NCBI GenBank assembly: GCA_045568635.1 | Contig: JBJLAO010000004.1 | Span: 124,001 to 188,000, forward strand | Reading direction: 5' to 3' | Source of the DNA: MedAcidi-G1 sp000817085 | GTDB taxonomy: Bacteria; Actinomycetota; Acidimicrobiia; Acidimicrobiales; MedAcidi-G1 | Length of the DNA stretch: 64,000 nucleotides | Shown: positions 1-8,399 of the stretch, one piece after another | How the letters are laid out: each line of letters begins with the position of its first letter | Position numbering within the stretch: position 1 is the stretch's first letter | Program-made: the position numbers and the translations under genes | The notes under the pieces: generated by a model | The model's database searches: none | What the model saw: only the letters and a program-made list of their open reading frames with translations | Told to the model about the DNA's origin: nothing

Positions 1-1
1 C

Positions 2-277
2 TACGCTCTTGTTGAAACACTTCGGATAGGAATACCACCCAGACTTGTGGCTTCCTATTATTTAGATCAAGCGCATTTTGTTCCGGAAAAAGTAACCGAG
101 GACCTCCTTGATTCAACTGTTAGAAGGGTTACTCAAGGAGTAGAGCGAATAGTCGAAATTACCTATATGAAAAAAACTCCTGAACTCAAACCTGGTCCGT
201 CGTGTAGATGGTGTCCAGCTTTAGACAATTGCGATACCGGTCAAAAGTATGTCAACGAAGCTAGCGACAACAACTAA
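2..277 (+). CDS. PD-(D/E)XK nuclease family protein, C-terminal fragment (5' end outside window)
   Basis: The reading frame is open from the window edge to the TAA, so only the last ~91 residues are visible. They end in the cysteine cluster CRWCPALDNC followed by a short tail, the usual C-terminus of RecB/AddB/Cas4-like PD-(D/E)XK nucleases in which the last three Cys of a 4Fe-4S cluster pin the nuclease fold. The fourth Cys and the D...EXK catalytic core would lie upstream and cannot be seen. A GTG at position 47 is unlikely to be the start because the homologous-looking sequence continues upstream of it. The stop overlaps the end of the convergent MFS gene by 4 bp. The family call rests on the Cys motif only. 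Confidence 0.7.
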   Translation, partial: YALVETLRIGIPPRLVASYYLDQAHFVPEKVTEDLLDSTVRRVTQGVERIVEITYMKKTPELKPGPSCRWCPALDNCDTGQKYVNEASDNN

Positions 278-1524
278 GTTGTTGAATTCAAATCGTTAAA
301 TTTGCCCCGAGACCACAAGACAATAGCTAGAAGGGCCAAAATAGATCCGCTCAACGCTACAACTAAGCGCGGACCAAATGATGACACCAACCAACCCATG
401 GCCAAACCGGCAAAAGGTGCAGGTCCCAATACACCCACAAGATAAATTGCCATTACCCTGCCGCGCATTTCTTCATCAACTTGCAGTTGAACTACCGAAT
501 TGAGATTTGAAGCCGAAGTTAAATGCATGATTCCTAAAATACCCAGAGCACAAAAAGCCACTGCATAAGAAGGAGCTACAGCGAAAAGAATGACTGCCAG
601 ACCATAACCAACTGTTGCAATAGTCTGTTGCACGGAAGGTTTCATGAAACTCACATAACCAGTTACAAGAGGAACTGCTAATACTGCCCCAATACCTTGA
701 GCAGAGCCCAAAAGACCAAACAAGAAAGGAGAGACTTCAAAAACTTCTTCTGAGAAAACAATAATCTGTTGAACAACAGGGAATCCGAAAGTAGAAATAA
801 TTGCTATGGTCAAAATAGCAGCTGAAATTCCACGCGAATCACGGACATACCTGACTGATTTCTTGTAATCAGAAATAACCGCTGGTCGGTCGCGACCAGA
901 TTTGAAATTTTCTTCCCGTGAACTCATTAATGAATCTGATTCCATTAGCAAAAGACACACAAGCATCGGGCCGTAAAATAGAACAACCGCTGCAAGAGTC
1001 CACCCCGGTCCTGAGAAACCGAGGATCAAACCACCAATGGCTGGTCCTAAAGCACGTGCAGCGTTAAATTGTGTGGAATTCAATGTAATTGCGTTACGCA
1101 GAAGATTTTGTGGTACACATTCAGCCACGAATGCCTGACTGACAGGTATCAATAATCCTGAAACTGTTCCATTGAGAAAAAAAATGACTACCCAAACACC
1201 CGGCTCTTTGATACCTAAACCCCATGCAACTGCCATCAATCCCGCCATAAAAGAAGCGACAAGATTAGTTGCAATCAATACATTTCGACGATTTAGATTG
1301 TCCGAGATCCAACCTGTCAATGGATTCACCACGAGCATCGGTACAAAATTTGCAAATGCAGTAACCCCAACCCACGAAGCGGATTCTGTAAGTTCAAAAA
1401 TAATGTAATAAGTCGCTACATACTGTGCCCACCGGCCATTGTTTTTTAGAACTGCTCCTATCCAATACAATCGAAAATTTCTGACTTTTAACGAATCAAA
1501 AATTTTGCGAGAAGAAGTTGCCAC
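274..1524 (-). CDS. MFS transporter, EntS/MFS_3-like exporter
   Basis: This 416-residue protein has many hydrophobic helices separated by short loops, as expected of a 12-TM major facilitator. The N-terminal pattern (short cytoplasmic head, then FRLYWIGAVLKNNGRWAQ) and the loop GWISDNLNRRNVL between the second and third helices fit the MFS_3/enterobactin-exporter-like group, which includes many actinobacterial proteins of unknown substrate. The start is a GTG preceded by AAGG. It converges on and overlaps the preceding nuclease gene by 4 bp and is divergent from the crotonase gene at 1573. Membrane export is inferred from the family; the substrate is unknown. Confidence 0.85.
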   Translation of the reverse strand: MATSSRKIFDSLKVRNFRLYWIGAVLKNNGRWAQYVATYYIIFELTESASWVGVTAFANFVPMLVVNPLTGWISDNLNRRNVLIATNLVASFMAGLMAVAWGLGIKEPGVWVVIFFLNGTVSGLLIPVSQAFVAECVPQNLLRNAITLNSTQFNAARALGPAIGGLILGFSGPGWTLAAVVLFYGPMLVCLLLMESDSLMSSREENFKSGRDRPAVISDYKKSVRYVRDSRGISAAILTIAIISTFGFPVVQQIIVFSEEVFEVSPFLFGLLGSAQGIGAVLAVPLVTGYVSFMKPSVQQTIATVGYGLAVILFAVAPSYAVAFCALGILGIMHLTSASNLNSVVQLQVDEEMRGRVMAIYLVGVLGPAPFAGLAMGWLVSSFGPRLVVALSGSILALLAIVLWSRGKFNDLNSTT

Positions 1525-1572
1525 TGTCTGACCTTATCTATCAAATTTATTTATAGTGGGAGCAGGTAAATC

Positions 1573-2370
1573 TTGAGAAAGACTATTGGTATGGAATATT
1601 TAAAACTAGAACACAGAGACAGAGTCGCACTGCTGACACTAAATGACCCAGAGCGAAGAAATGTAGTAAGTAACGAACTTAACGAAGAGCTGGTAGCGAC
1701 TTTTGACGAATTAGAAAAAAGCGAAGACACGGGTGCAGTGGTGATAACGGGTTCAGGTCGTGCATTTTGCGCCGGTGCAGTACTCGACGACTTGTTAGAT
1801 GCAGGGGAAATGCAAAAACAGGGAGATGAAGCTTCCCTTCCACATATTTACCGAGGTTTTTTGCGTATAGCTCATAGCAGCCTTCCTACCGTTGCCGCTG
1901 TCAATGGTGCAGCTGTTGGGGCTGGAATGAACATGGTTTTAGCCTGTGATCTTGTTATCGCTGGGACATCTGCACGTTTTGATACAAGATTTCTGAATAT
2001 TGGACTCCACCCTGGAGGAGGTCACACATGGCGGCTTAGAAATATAACTGAACTTCAGACAGCAAAAGCTATGGTTATTTTCAATCAAATTCTTGATGGA
2101 GAATCAGCAGCTAAACGCGGACTGGCATGGGAATGTGTCTCAGACGCTGAATTGCTTGAAGCAGCTGTTGGTTATGCAACCGAAGCCGCCTCGCATCCAT
2201 CTGAGCTTGTGGCAATAACAAAAAATACTTTGCACGAAACGTCAAAAACTTTCGATTCGATTTCTTCTGTTGAACTCGAAGTTGGTCCGCAGAAATGGTC
2301 AATGCAACAAAGCGCCTTTACCGACATAGTCAAAGGACTAAAGGAAAAAATTACCAGCGAAAAAAAGTAA
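1573..2370 (+). CDS. enoyl-CoA hydratase/isomerase (crotonase) family protein lacking both hydratase Glu
   Basis: This 265-residue crotonase-fold protein has the first oxyanion-hole segment AFCAGAVLDDL and the second, NGAAVGAGMNMVLACDLV. Aligned by eye to rat enoyl-CoA hydratase, the Glu144 position (GGGCE) is Asn in GAGMN, and the Glu164 position (FGQPE) is Phe in FDTRF. Neither hydratase glutamate is present, so a simple hydration activity is doubtful; an isomerase, hydrolase or other crotonase reaction is possible. The start is either TTG at 1573, with GGGAGCAGG upstream, or ATG at 1591, which removes six residues. The gene stands alone between the MFS exporter and the photolyase. Confidence 0.85.
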   Translation: MRKTIGMEYLKLEHRDRVALLTLNDPERRNVVSNELNEELVATFDELEKSEDTGAVVITGSGRAFCAGAVLDDLLDAGEMQKQGDEASLPHIYRGFLRIAHSSLPTVAAVNGAAVGAGMNMVLACDLVIAGTSARFDTRFLNIGLHPGGGHTWRLRNITELQTAKAMVIFNQILDGESAAKRGLAWECVSDAELLEAAVGYATEAASHPSELVAITKNTLHETSKTFDSISSVELEVGPQKWSMQQSAFTDIVKGLKEKITSEKK

Positions 2371-2417
2371 CGGCGTTTATCACTAACAGCTATGAGAATT
2401 TATCCAGGCAAAAAATA

Positions 2418-2437
2418 GAGCACTTCTTAAGAAGCTC
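2418..2437. promoter_or_regulatory. palindrome upstream of photolyase gene
   Basis: The region between the crotonase stop and the photolyase start contains the perfect 12-bp palindrome CTTCTTAAGAAG (2423-2434), flanked by GAG and CTC. It is not followed by a T-run, so a regulator site is as likely as a terminator. No function can be assigned from sequence alone. Confidence 0.3.
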
Positions 2438-2500
2438 AAGCTTTTAGATCTAGCATTAAACCTGAAGCGCTCTGAGTAAAAACATCGAAAGCTAATAGAT

Positions 2501-4000
2501 ATGAATAAGGCCCTACCTACTGTTTTGATTCTTGGTGATCAATTGAATCCAAACATCTCTTCACTCATCGACAAATCCCCTGGTGAATGCAGAATACTAA
2601 TAGTAGAAAATACGGCAAAAATTGCCTCCAAACGCTGGCACAACCAACGAATACATCTCGTAATTTCAGCTATGTCTCACTTTGCAGATGAATTAGAAAA
2701 AAAAGGATTCGAAGTTGACTACCGTAAATCTTCAACACTTAAAGAAGGTTTAGTGGCTCACCGCAAAACCCATGAAGTTTCCGAAATCGTCGCTATGGAA
2801 CCAATGAACTGGGATGGCTTAGCTTTATTAAAAAATCTTGGAGTGAACTTAGTGAAGAACAATCAGTTCATGTGCCACTATGAAGATTTTGCCGATTGGT
2901 CCACAGATCGTAAAAAAATTCGTATGGAAGATTTTTATAGATGGCAGCGAAAACGTCTAGACATATTGATGAATGGAAGTGAACCACTCGGTGGAAGATG
3001 GAATTACGATGATGAAAACCGTGAACCACCGCCTTCAGATGGCAGGTCATGGCCAGAAATAACTCTTTTCCCTCTAGATCATATAGATCGTGAAGTTATA
3101 GAGAGAATGCCCAAAGGTTGGGGTGAGCCCCCTAGAGGACTTTGGCCTACCACTAGAGAGCAAGCACAAAAACGTCTAACAGAATTCATCGAAACTGCTT
3201 TATTCTCTTTTGGTCCTCACGAAGATGCGATGCTGAAATCAGAATGGAAGCTATCTCATTCATGTTTAAGTTCTTCATTGAACCTTGGTTTACTGCACCC
3301 ACAGGAGGTTCTAAAAGCCGCGGAAGACGCCCTTCTGACTCAGAAAAATATTCCATTAAATAGTATCGAAGGCTTTATCCGTCAAATTTTAGGTTGGCGA
3401 GAATATGTATGGGGTGTCTATTGGCTTTGGATGCCAAAATACAGGGAAAATAACTTCCTGAACGCTAACCGTTCCCTACCTCCAGCATTTACTGAAAAAG
3501 CAAAAACTCAAATGTCATGTGTGGGAAGTGTGATAAATAACATTTATGAAAACGGGTACGCTCACCACATCGAAAGACTAATGATCCTCGGTAATCTTGC
3601 GCTTACTGCAGGAATAGACCCACATGAAATGAATGAATGGATGTGGGCGAATTTTGTTGATGCAGCAGAATGGGTAATGCTACCCAATGTTTTAGGTATG
3701 GCCCTATTTGCTGACGGCGGATTAATGTCTACCAAACCATATGCAAGCGGGGGCGCTTATATAAACCGGATGAGCGACTTTTGCAAAACATGCAAATATG
3801 ACCCTAAGAAAAGAACAGGTTCTGATGCCTGTCCTTTTACAACTCTCTACTGGGACTTCTTGGATCGTAATAAAAAGATTCTGGGTAAAAACCATCGCCT
3901 TTCAAGGCAACTAGGCGGACTAAATCGTTTAAAAGATCTCGAATCTACTCGTAAAAGAGCTAAAGAAGTATTAAAGCTTCTTGATAACGGAGAGCTATAA
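2501..4000 (+). CDS. Fe-S cluster-containing bacterial cryptochrome/(6-4) photolyase (PhrB-like)
   Basis: This 499-residue protein matches the FeS-BCP group of the photolyase/cryptochrome superfamily, flavoproteins that use blue light to repair UV photoproducts. The N-terminal half has the Rossmann-like antenna domain (LILGDQLNP near residue 10). The C-terminal half has the helical FAD domain (IRQILGWREYVWGVYW, MNEWMWANFVDAAEWVM). Four cysteines at residues 340, 428, 431 and 444 have the same spacing (88, 3, 13) as the 4Fe-4S ligands of Agrobacterium PhrB (350, 438, 441, 454). The fit to this group is therefore strong. Substrate ((6-4) product) is known for characterised relatives and inferred here. 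The Shine-Dalgarno is weak. The gene is monocistronic. Confidence 0.92.
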   Translation: MNKALPTVLILGDQLNPNISSLIDKSPGECRILIVENTAKIASKRWHNQRIHLVISAMSHFADELEKKGFEVDYRKSSTLKEGLVAHRKTHEVSEIVAMEPMNWDGLALLKNLGVNLVKNNQFMCHYEDFADWSTDRKKIRMEDFYRWQRKRLDILMNGSEPLGGRWNYDDENREPPPSDGRSWPEITLFPLDHIDREVIERMPKGWGEPPRGLWPTTREQAQKRLTEFIETALFSFGPHEDAMLKSEWKLSHSCLSSSLNLGLLHPQEVLKAAEDALLTQKNIPLNSIEGFIRQILGWREYVWGVYWLWMPKYRENNFLNANRSLPPAFTEKAKTQMSCVGSVINNIYENGYAHHIERLMILGNLALTAGIDPHEMNEWMWANFVDAAEWVMLPNVLGMALFADGGLMSTKPYASGGAYINRMSDFCKTCKYDPKKRTGSDACPFTTLYWDFLDRNKKILGKNHRLSRQLGGLNRLKDLESTRKRAKEVLKLLDNGEL

Positions 4001-4018
4001 CAAAATCGAAAATCTAGT

Positions 4019-4040
4019 AAGCACAGTTCTGCTTCTTTTT
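4019..4040 (+). terminator. possible weak Rho-independent terminator after photolyase gene
   Basis: A short hairpin (AAGCA / TGCTT with a 6-nt loop, 4019-4034) is followed by a C and five T residues (4036-4040), 19 bp after the photolyase stop and before the convergent acetyltransferase gene. The stem is only 5 bp, so the call is tentative. Confidence 0.3.
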
Positions 4041-4047
4041 GAATAAA

Positions 4048-4635
4048 TCAATCCAACCAATCCGCGCATACAAGAGACTTCCTAACTTGCCATTCCTCAA
4101 CAGTTATTGCATATCTAAGGTGATCTTCCCATACCCCGTTTATTTCTAGATATTTTTCCGCCAAACCTTCACACCTTAAATCCAACTTCTCAACTACTCG
4201 ACGCGAAGAACGGTTTCGGGGAACTATCGAGACTTGAACTCGGTGAAGCAGTAAATCTTCAAAGGCAAACTTGATTACTAAAAGTAAAGCCTCAGGCGTG
4301 TAGCCATTTCCAGCACTATTCTCGTCAATCCAATATCCCACATGGCCACTTTGAAAAGCGCCTCGCGTAATATTTGAAATATTTATCTCACCCACAAATT
4401 GATCAGATACAAAAATACCAAATGATGCAGATGCTCCAAGCTCCATTTCTCTTTCCCGATTTGCGCAACGACTCTCAAAATAATACTTATCAGTCATAGA
4501 CTCAGGGGTCTTAAGATTCTGCTTGGGTTCCCAAGGCACCAGCCAATCATAATTAGAAAGCCTTACATCACGCCAGGTTTCAAAGTCTTCCAGAAGTAGC
4601 GGTCTTAGTTGAACGCGCCGGCCCTTCAGCAGCAA
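4048..4635 (-). CDS. GNAT N-acetyltransferase, RimJ/RimL-like
   Basis: This 195-residue protein starts LLKGRRVQLRPLLLEDFETW, the characteristic opening of RimJ/RimL-type acetyltransferases that acetylate protein N-termini (ribosomal proteins in the characterised cases). The acetyl-CoA binding segment (ENSAGNGYTPEAL, near residue 105) and the following helix plus RNRSSRRVVEKLDLRCEG complete the GNAT fold. The start is TTG at 4635 with GAGGAAGG about 8 nt upstream. It follows ppx on the same strand at a distance but is probably its own unit. The target protein is not known. Confidence 0.85.
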   Translation of the reverse strand: MLLKGRRVQLRPLLLEDFETWRDVRLSNYDWLVPWEPKQNLKTPESMTDKYYFESRCANREREMELGASASFGIFVSDQFVGEINISNITRGAFQSGHVGYWIDENSAGNGYTPEALLLVIKFAFEDLLLHRVQVSIVPRNRSSRRVVEKLDLRCEGLAEKYLEINGVWEDHLRYAITVEEWQVRKSLVCADWLD

Positions 4636-4703
4636 AATACGACCTTCCTCTTGGAATCTTTCGGCAAAGAAACGCTCACTATTTTAAAATACTTCAAAAT
4701 TAA

Positions 4704-5627
4704 TTACTTATCGCCTTGAAGAACCATCGAACTCAAGATTCCGTCTAATATGTCCGATTCTGAAACCAAGCATTCTGTAAATCCTAATTGCCGCATAATC
4801 TTCACGAGAACTGACGTTCCAGCAACAATCACATCCGCACGGGCTTCTTCAAGTCCAGGATTAGAAACTCTCTCCTGTCGATTTTCTGTGGCTAAAGTTC
4901 TGAAGACGTCTTCAACGGCATCTTTCGATAAGCAAAAATGATGAATTTCTTTTCTATCGTATTTTTCTAAACCTATTTCTATAGCAGCAACGCTGGACAC
5001 AGTTCCTGCTAATCCAACTAGAGTAATCGCTTGATCGATATTAGGGATTTCCCTTATTACATCATCGATGTGTCTTTCAGCGACACTAAGACAAGCAAGC
5101 AACTCTTCTGGCAACGGAGGGTCATTCTCAACAAATTCTTCAGTAAGCCGGACGCAACCCATTTGACACGAATAAACACCTTCAGCTTCTTGACTCCCAA
5201 AAACAAACTCTGTGGAGCCTCCGCCTATATCTACTACCAAAAAAGGGCCATCTGATATGTCTAGTTCGGATACTGCGCCTGCAAATGCCAAGCGCCCCTC
5301 TTCTTGCCCAGACAACAACTCTGGTGTCACGCCTATTATTGATTCAACTTCATTAAAAAAATCATCCCTGTTACTGGCATCACGAACTGCGGATGTTGCA
5401 ACCATGCGAACTTCAGAGACCCCATGGGTCTCAAAACGTTTACGGAAATCCTCAAGCACATTGAGCACACGCGACATTGCCTCCTCCGAAAGCTCTGCCG
5501 TTTTACCTACGCCCTGCCCTAAACGGGTTATTCTCATTTGTCTATCTAACGTTTCACGTTTGTTACCAATCAATAAACGCGTGGAATTTGTACCACAATC
5601 TATAGCCGCATAATTAACGTTATTCAT
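4704..5627 (-). CDS. ppx: Ppx/GppA family exopolyphosphatase
   Basis: This 307-residue protein of the ASKHA phosphotransferase superfamily has the phosphate-1 motif AAIDCGTNSTRLLIG at the N-terminus and the phosphate-2 motif VVDIGGGSTEF near residue 146. The length fits the short actinobacterial Ppx1/Ppx2 forms, which lack the C-terminal HD extension of E. coli Ppx. The expected role is hydrolysis of terminal phosphate from polyphosphate or pppGpp. It follows DUF501 after 19 bp, as in the conserved actinobacterial order eno - ftsB - DUF501 - ppx. Here the first two genes are separated from it by the cox cassette. Confidence 0.93.
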   Translation of the reverse strand: MNNVNYAAIDCGTNSTRLLIGNKRETLDRQMRITRLGQGVGKTAELSEEAMSRVLNVLEDFRKRFETHGVSEVRMVATSAVRDASNRDDFFNEVESIIGVTPELLSGQEEGRLAFAGAVSELDISDGPFLVVDIGGGSTEFVFGSQEAEGVYSCQMGCVRLTEEFVENDPPLPEELLACLSVAERHIDDVIREIPNIDQAITLVGLAGTVSSVAAIEIGLEKYDRKEIHHFCLSKDAVEDVFRTLATENRQERVSNPGLEEARADVIVAGTSVLVKIMRQLGFTECLVSESDILDGILSSMVLQGDK

Positions 5628-5646
5628 CTGAATATTTTCATTTTGT

Positions 5647-6108
5647 TCAACATTTGATTTCTTTTAGAGCCCTATCAACCCATGCGCCTACAGGATCATC
5701 CCCACCTGCTAAGAACCACGCGTAGTGAGCATGTAAACATTTGACGCCCTTGCGTGTCCCCCCAACTCCGCCGGAAGGTTGAGGGCCGCTGTAGGAATCA
5801 GGGATTTGTAAATCTCTTTCCTTGCCGTATCTCTCATGTGCTTCTTTAAGGGAATCAGAATCACATTCTTTTTCTGCTTGTTTAACACCCCCTTGTGACT
5901 CCAAGGTCCCTATTTTGCTTCTAATGTGAGGGTCAACTAACCAATACAGCGTTGGCATGGGTCTTCCATCCGCCAACAGGGGATCGTTACGAATGACACG
6001 CGGGCAACCTAATTCGTCTCTAACGGTCACAGTAAACGAACCTTCGGGTTTACGACCGAGACTCTCGGTTACAAAGACTACGTCTTCTCTTGTCGGTTCC
6101 TTATCCAC
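5647..6108 (-). CDS. DUF501 family protein
   Basis: This is a 153-residue member of the DUF501 family, recognised from the core TRVIRNDPLLADGRPMPTLYWLVDP-like segment and the C-terminal VGGTRKGVKCLHAHYAWFLAGGDDPVG block. The function is unknown; in Actinomycetota it sits between an FtsB/DivIC-like gene and ppx. The start is GTG at 6108, which overlaps the end of coxG by 31 bp, so its translation and transcription are now tied to the cox cassette. A slightly later start is possible because no strong Shine-Dalgarno supports this one. Confidence 0.9.
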   Translation of the reverse strand: MDKEPTREDVVFVTESLGRKPEGSFTVTVRDELGCPRVIRNDPLLADGRPMPTLYWLVDPHIRSKIGTLESQGGVKQAEKECDSDSLKEAHERYGKERDLQIPDSYSGPQPSGGVGGTRKGVKCLHAHYAWFLAGGDDPVGAWVDRALKEIKC

Positions 6109-6662
6109 CCTGGTACTAACTTCTTTCCAATTGAGCTACCAGCAACACTGAGTAAATCTATCGCTTCTGGCTCTTGGTTATCCGAATCTTCTGATTTGCT
6201 ACTTGGAGAATCTCCTCCTTCAGCAAGAACCAATTCGCTTAAATTATCGGCAAATTGCCCCATTAATTTTTTGCTAATATCAGCCATAACGCCGCGTCCA
6301 AACTGAGCTACTTTGCCTGTTATCTTCAAATCTGTAACAACAGTTACGAGGGTGCCTTCTTCAGTCGGTTCCAAAGATGCTGTTATATCAGCAGCCGCAT
6401 TACCCGCTCCACGCGTATCACGTCCTTCACCCCTAATTACTACACGGTGGTTAGAATCATCTTTCTCCACAAACTTTGCAACACCTTTATATTGTGCTGT
6501 TATTGGGCCGACCTTAATCTTTACAAATCCTCTGTATTCGTCATTCTCAACTTCTTCCAACTGGGCGCCAGGCAAACAAGGTGCTATCAACTCGACGTCA
6601 TTTATAACTTCCCAAACTTTCTCTATAGGTGCAGATACTTCAAAATCGTTATTTAGCTCCAT
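6078..6662 (-). CDS. coxG: CoxG-like SRPBCC protein (CO dehydrogenase subunit G family)
   Basis: This 194-residue protein has the SRPBCC/CoxG fold: MELNNDFEVSAPIEKVWEVI at the start, APCLPGAQLEEVE and YRGFVKIKVGPITAQYKG around residues 28-60, and TGKVAQFGRGVMADISKKLMGQFADNL near 135. CoxG proteins anchor CO dehydrogenase or related molybdenum hydroxylases to the membrane in characterised systems. The last ~50 residues are acidic and low in complexity (GGDSPSSKSEDSDNQEPE) and end in a short basic tail. The start ATG overlaps the end of the MobA-like gene by 10 bp, and its own 3' end overlaps DUF501. Confidence 0.9.
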   Translation of the reverse strand: MELNNDFEVSAPIEKVWEVINDVELIAPCLPGAQLEEVENDEYRGFVKIKVGPITAQYKGVAKFVEKDDSNHRVVIRGEGRDTRGAGNAAADITASLEPTEEGTLVTVVTDLKITGKVAQFGRGVMADISKKLMGQFADNLSELVLAEGGDSPSSKSEDSDNQEPEAIDLLSVAGSSIGKKLVPGWIRNRQEKT

Positions 6663-7210
6663 TGTTCCAAATCCTCAAATGTGTCGATGTCATTACCGTT
6701 ACCTATACAGACTATTTCTGTAACTTTGTAATTACTTCCATTCAACAGGGGCCTCGCCCCTACATCACCCTCTATTGGTAAATATTCAAAAAACTCTGAA
6801 GAAATTTTTGTTGGAGGCCTTCTTTCACCATCAAAAGTAGCTATGACCAAATGGTCTGGGCACTCAGCTACTGAGATCCACGCTTCTTTGGAAACACCCG
6901 GCATATCTCCAAGCCCTACTACGACAGCATCATGGCCTTTTTCTTTTGCCCAATTAGTAGCAACTATCAATGAACTTGATTGGCCAGACTCCCAATTATT
7001 ATTGTGTAATAAAGTAGCTTCATTAGGTACCAGATCCGAAAGATCCACTGAGCCTGTAATCACTATCAATTCATCCAACTGAGCCTCAACAGCTGAATTG
7101 ATAGCCCATGAAACAACTGGTTTGCCATTGAGTTTTGCGAGCAATTTGTGACCTTGTTTATCCCAACGCTCCCCTCTTCCCGCTGCAAGAATTACTGCCG
7201 CAACTGTCAT
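6653..7210 (-). CDS. MobA-like nucleotidyltransferase (MocA-type molybdenum cofactor cytidylyltransferase)
   Basis: The 185-residue protein begins VAAVILAAGRGERWDKQGHKLLAKLNGKP, the nucleotide-binding loop of the MobA/GT-A nucleotidyltransferases, and has VVVGLGDMPGVS with the metal-binding Asp near residue 97. This family includes MocA, which converts molybdopterin to the cytosine dinucleotide form used by xanthine-oxidase-family enzymes. Its position between the XdhC genes and coxG supports that role for the CoxL enzyme of the cassette. CTP rather than GTP specificity is inferred from context. Confidence 0.88.
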   Translation of the reverse strand: MTVAAVILAAGRGERWDKQGHKLLAKLNGKPVVSWAINSAVEAQLDELIVITGSVDLSDLVPNEATLLHNNNWESGQSSSLIVATNWAKEKGHDAVVVGLGDMPGVSKEAWISVAECPDHLVIATFDGERRPPTKISSEFFEYLPIEGDVGARPLLNGSNYKVTEIVCIGNGNDIDTFEDLEQWS

Positions 7211-7225
7211 TTACTCAACCTTAAA

Positions 7226-8044
7226 TCAATCATGGATTGGACCGTGGGTTTCTGAAAGAGATGTAGATGAACGACCAGTTCTTAAAGCGATTATCTCCGC
7301 CACTATAGATATGGCTGTTTCTTCAGGAGTTCGAGAGCCTATATCTAAACCGATTGGCGACCTGAGTCTTTCGATTTCTTTTACAGTAACCCCAACTTCA
7401 TTTAAACGATTTGTACGATCTTCATGAGTTTTGCGTGATCCCATAACTCCTATATAACCAACTTCTGTAGTTAATGCTGAAACTACCGCTGGGACATCAA
7501 ACTTTGCATCATGAGTCAGAATACAAACAGCGTCTCTAGGACCAAGAGTCTGACCAAGTTCTTCAATCACTTTGTTTGGCCACTCAACAATTACTTCATC
7601 AGCGAGAGGAAAACGTTGAGTCGTTGCGAATACTTCCCTGGCATCACAGACGATTACGCGAAAACCAAGAACTTTGCCTATCTTCACTAAAGCCGCCGTG
7701 AAATCAACTGCTCCAACTATGAGCAATTGTGGAGGTTTTATGAATGACTCCACGAAAACTTGAATAGTTTCTTCTCTGGCTTCACCAGACTCCCCATAGT
7801 TCCTAACACCACTGCGCCCAGCTGCTAATTCTCCTCGTGCATCGCGCGAAACCACTCGATCCAGACTCCTGTTCCCCAATGACCCTTCAAAGCCATCTCC
7901 ACTTTTTTCATCGGGGAAAACAATCATTTTCTTACCTACAGGTGGTCCCTTCACCACAGTAACCAAAGCAAAAGACTCTTCCTTTTCAAGAAGCCTTTCC
8001 ATGCGATCGAAAATGGAGATATCTTTTTTAGGTTTACCGTTCAT
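7226..8044 (-). CDS. XdhC-family molybdenum hydroxylase maturation protein with Rossmann domain (CoxF/CoxI-like)
   Basis: This 272-residue protein has two parts. Residues 1-85 form a degenerate XdhC/CoxI domain (LVTVVKGPPVGKKMIVFPDE) that lacks the SGGCVE motif. Residues ~105-255 are the XdhC C-terminal Rossmann domain (PQLLIVGAVDFTAALVKIGKVLGF, HDAKFDVPAV, YIGVMGSRKTHEDR, RLRSPIGLDIGSRTPEETAISIVAEI). XdhC proteins insert sulfurated molybdenum cofactor into xanthine-oxidase-family enzymes. It starts 3 bp after the stop of a stand-alone XdhC domain gene, so the two are probably translated together and complement each other. Confidence 0.9.
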   Translation of the reverse strand: MNGKPKKDISIFDRMERLLEKEESFALVTVVKGPPVGKKMIVFPDEKSGDGFEGSLGNRSLDRVVSRDARGELAAGRSGVRNYGESGEAREETIQVFVESFIKPPQLLIVGAVDFTAALVKIGKVLGFRVIVCDAREVFATTQRFPLADEVIVEWPNKVIEELGQTLGPRDAVCILTHDAKFDVPAVVSALTTEVGYIGVMGSRKTHEDRTNRLNEVGVTVKEIERLRSPIGLDIGSRTPEETAISIVAEIIALRTGRSSTSLSETHGPIHD

Positions 8045-8047
8045 CTC

Positions 8048-8362
8048 TTACCAGTCGAGCGGCTCAATGAAAAGGTGCACTGTTCCTCCGCAAGTCAGTC
8101 CCACCGAAAAAGCTTCTTCATCGCTGTACCCAAAAGAAACAATATGTCTTGTATTATTTTTAATAACTTCAAGTGCTTCTAAAACAACAGCTCCCTCTAC
8201 ACATCCTCCAGAAACGGAACCCGACACTTCACCTTCCTCAGTCACCGCCATCGCTGCTCCTGGTAACCGCGGCCCAGAACCGTCAAGATCGATCACGCGC
8301 GCAACAGCAATTTTTTTTTCCTGCTTCTGCCAGCGACGAATATCTTTGACAATTTCTTTCAT
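8048..8362 (-). CDS. stand-alone XdhC/CoxI N-terminal domain protein
   Basis: This 104-residue protein consists only of the XdhC_CoxI domain, with GSGPRLPGAAMAVTEEGEVSGSVSGGCVEGAVV and GLTCGGTVHLFIEPL. Both conserved Cys-containing motifs (SGGCVE and the CGG) are intact, unlike in its downstream partner, which carries the Rossmann half. The pair may reflect a split or duplicated XdhC. The expected role is molybdenum cofactor delivery or sulfuration for the cassette's CoxL. Confidence 0.9.
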   Translation of the reverse strand: MKEIVKDIRRWQKQEKKIAVARVIDLDGSGPRLPGAAMAVTEEGEVSGSVSGGCVEGAVVLEALEVIKNNTRHIVSFGYSDEEAFSVGLTCGGTVHLFIEPLDW

Positions 8363-8399
8363 ATTTAAATTAGGTCCTCTCCAATTCTAACTATGTACT

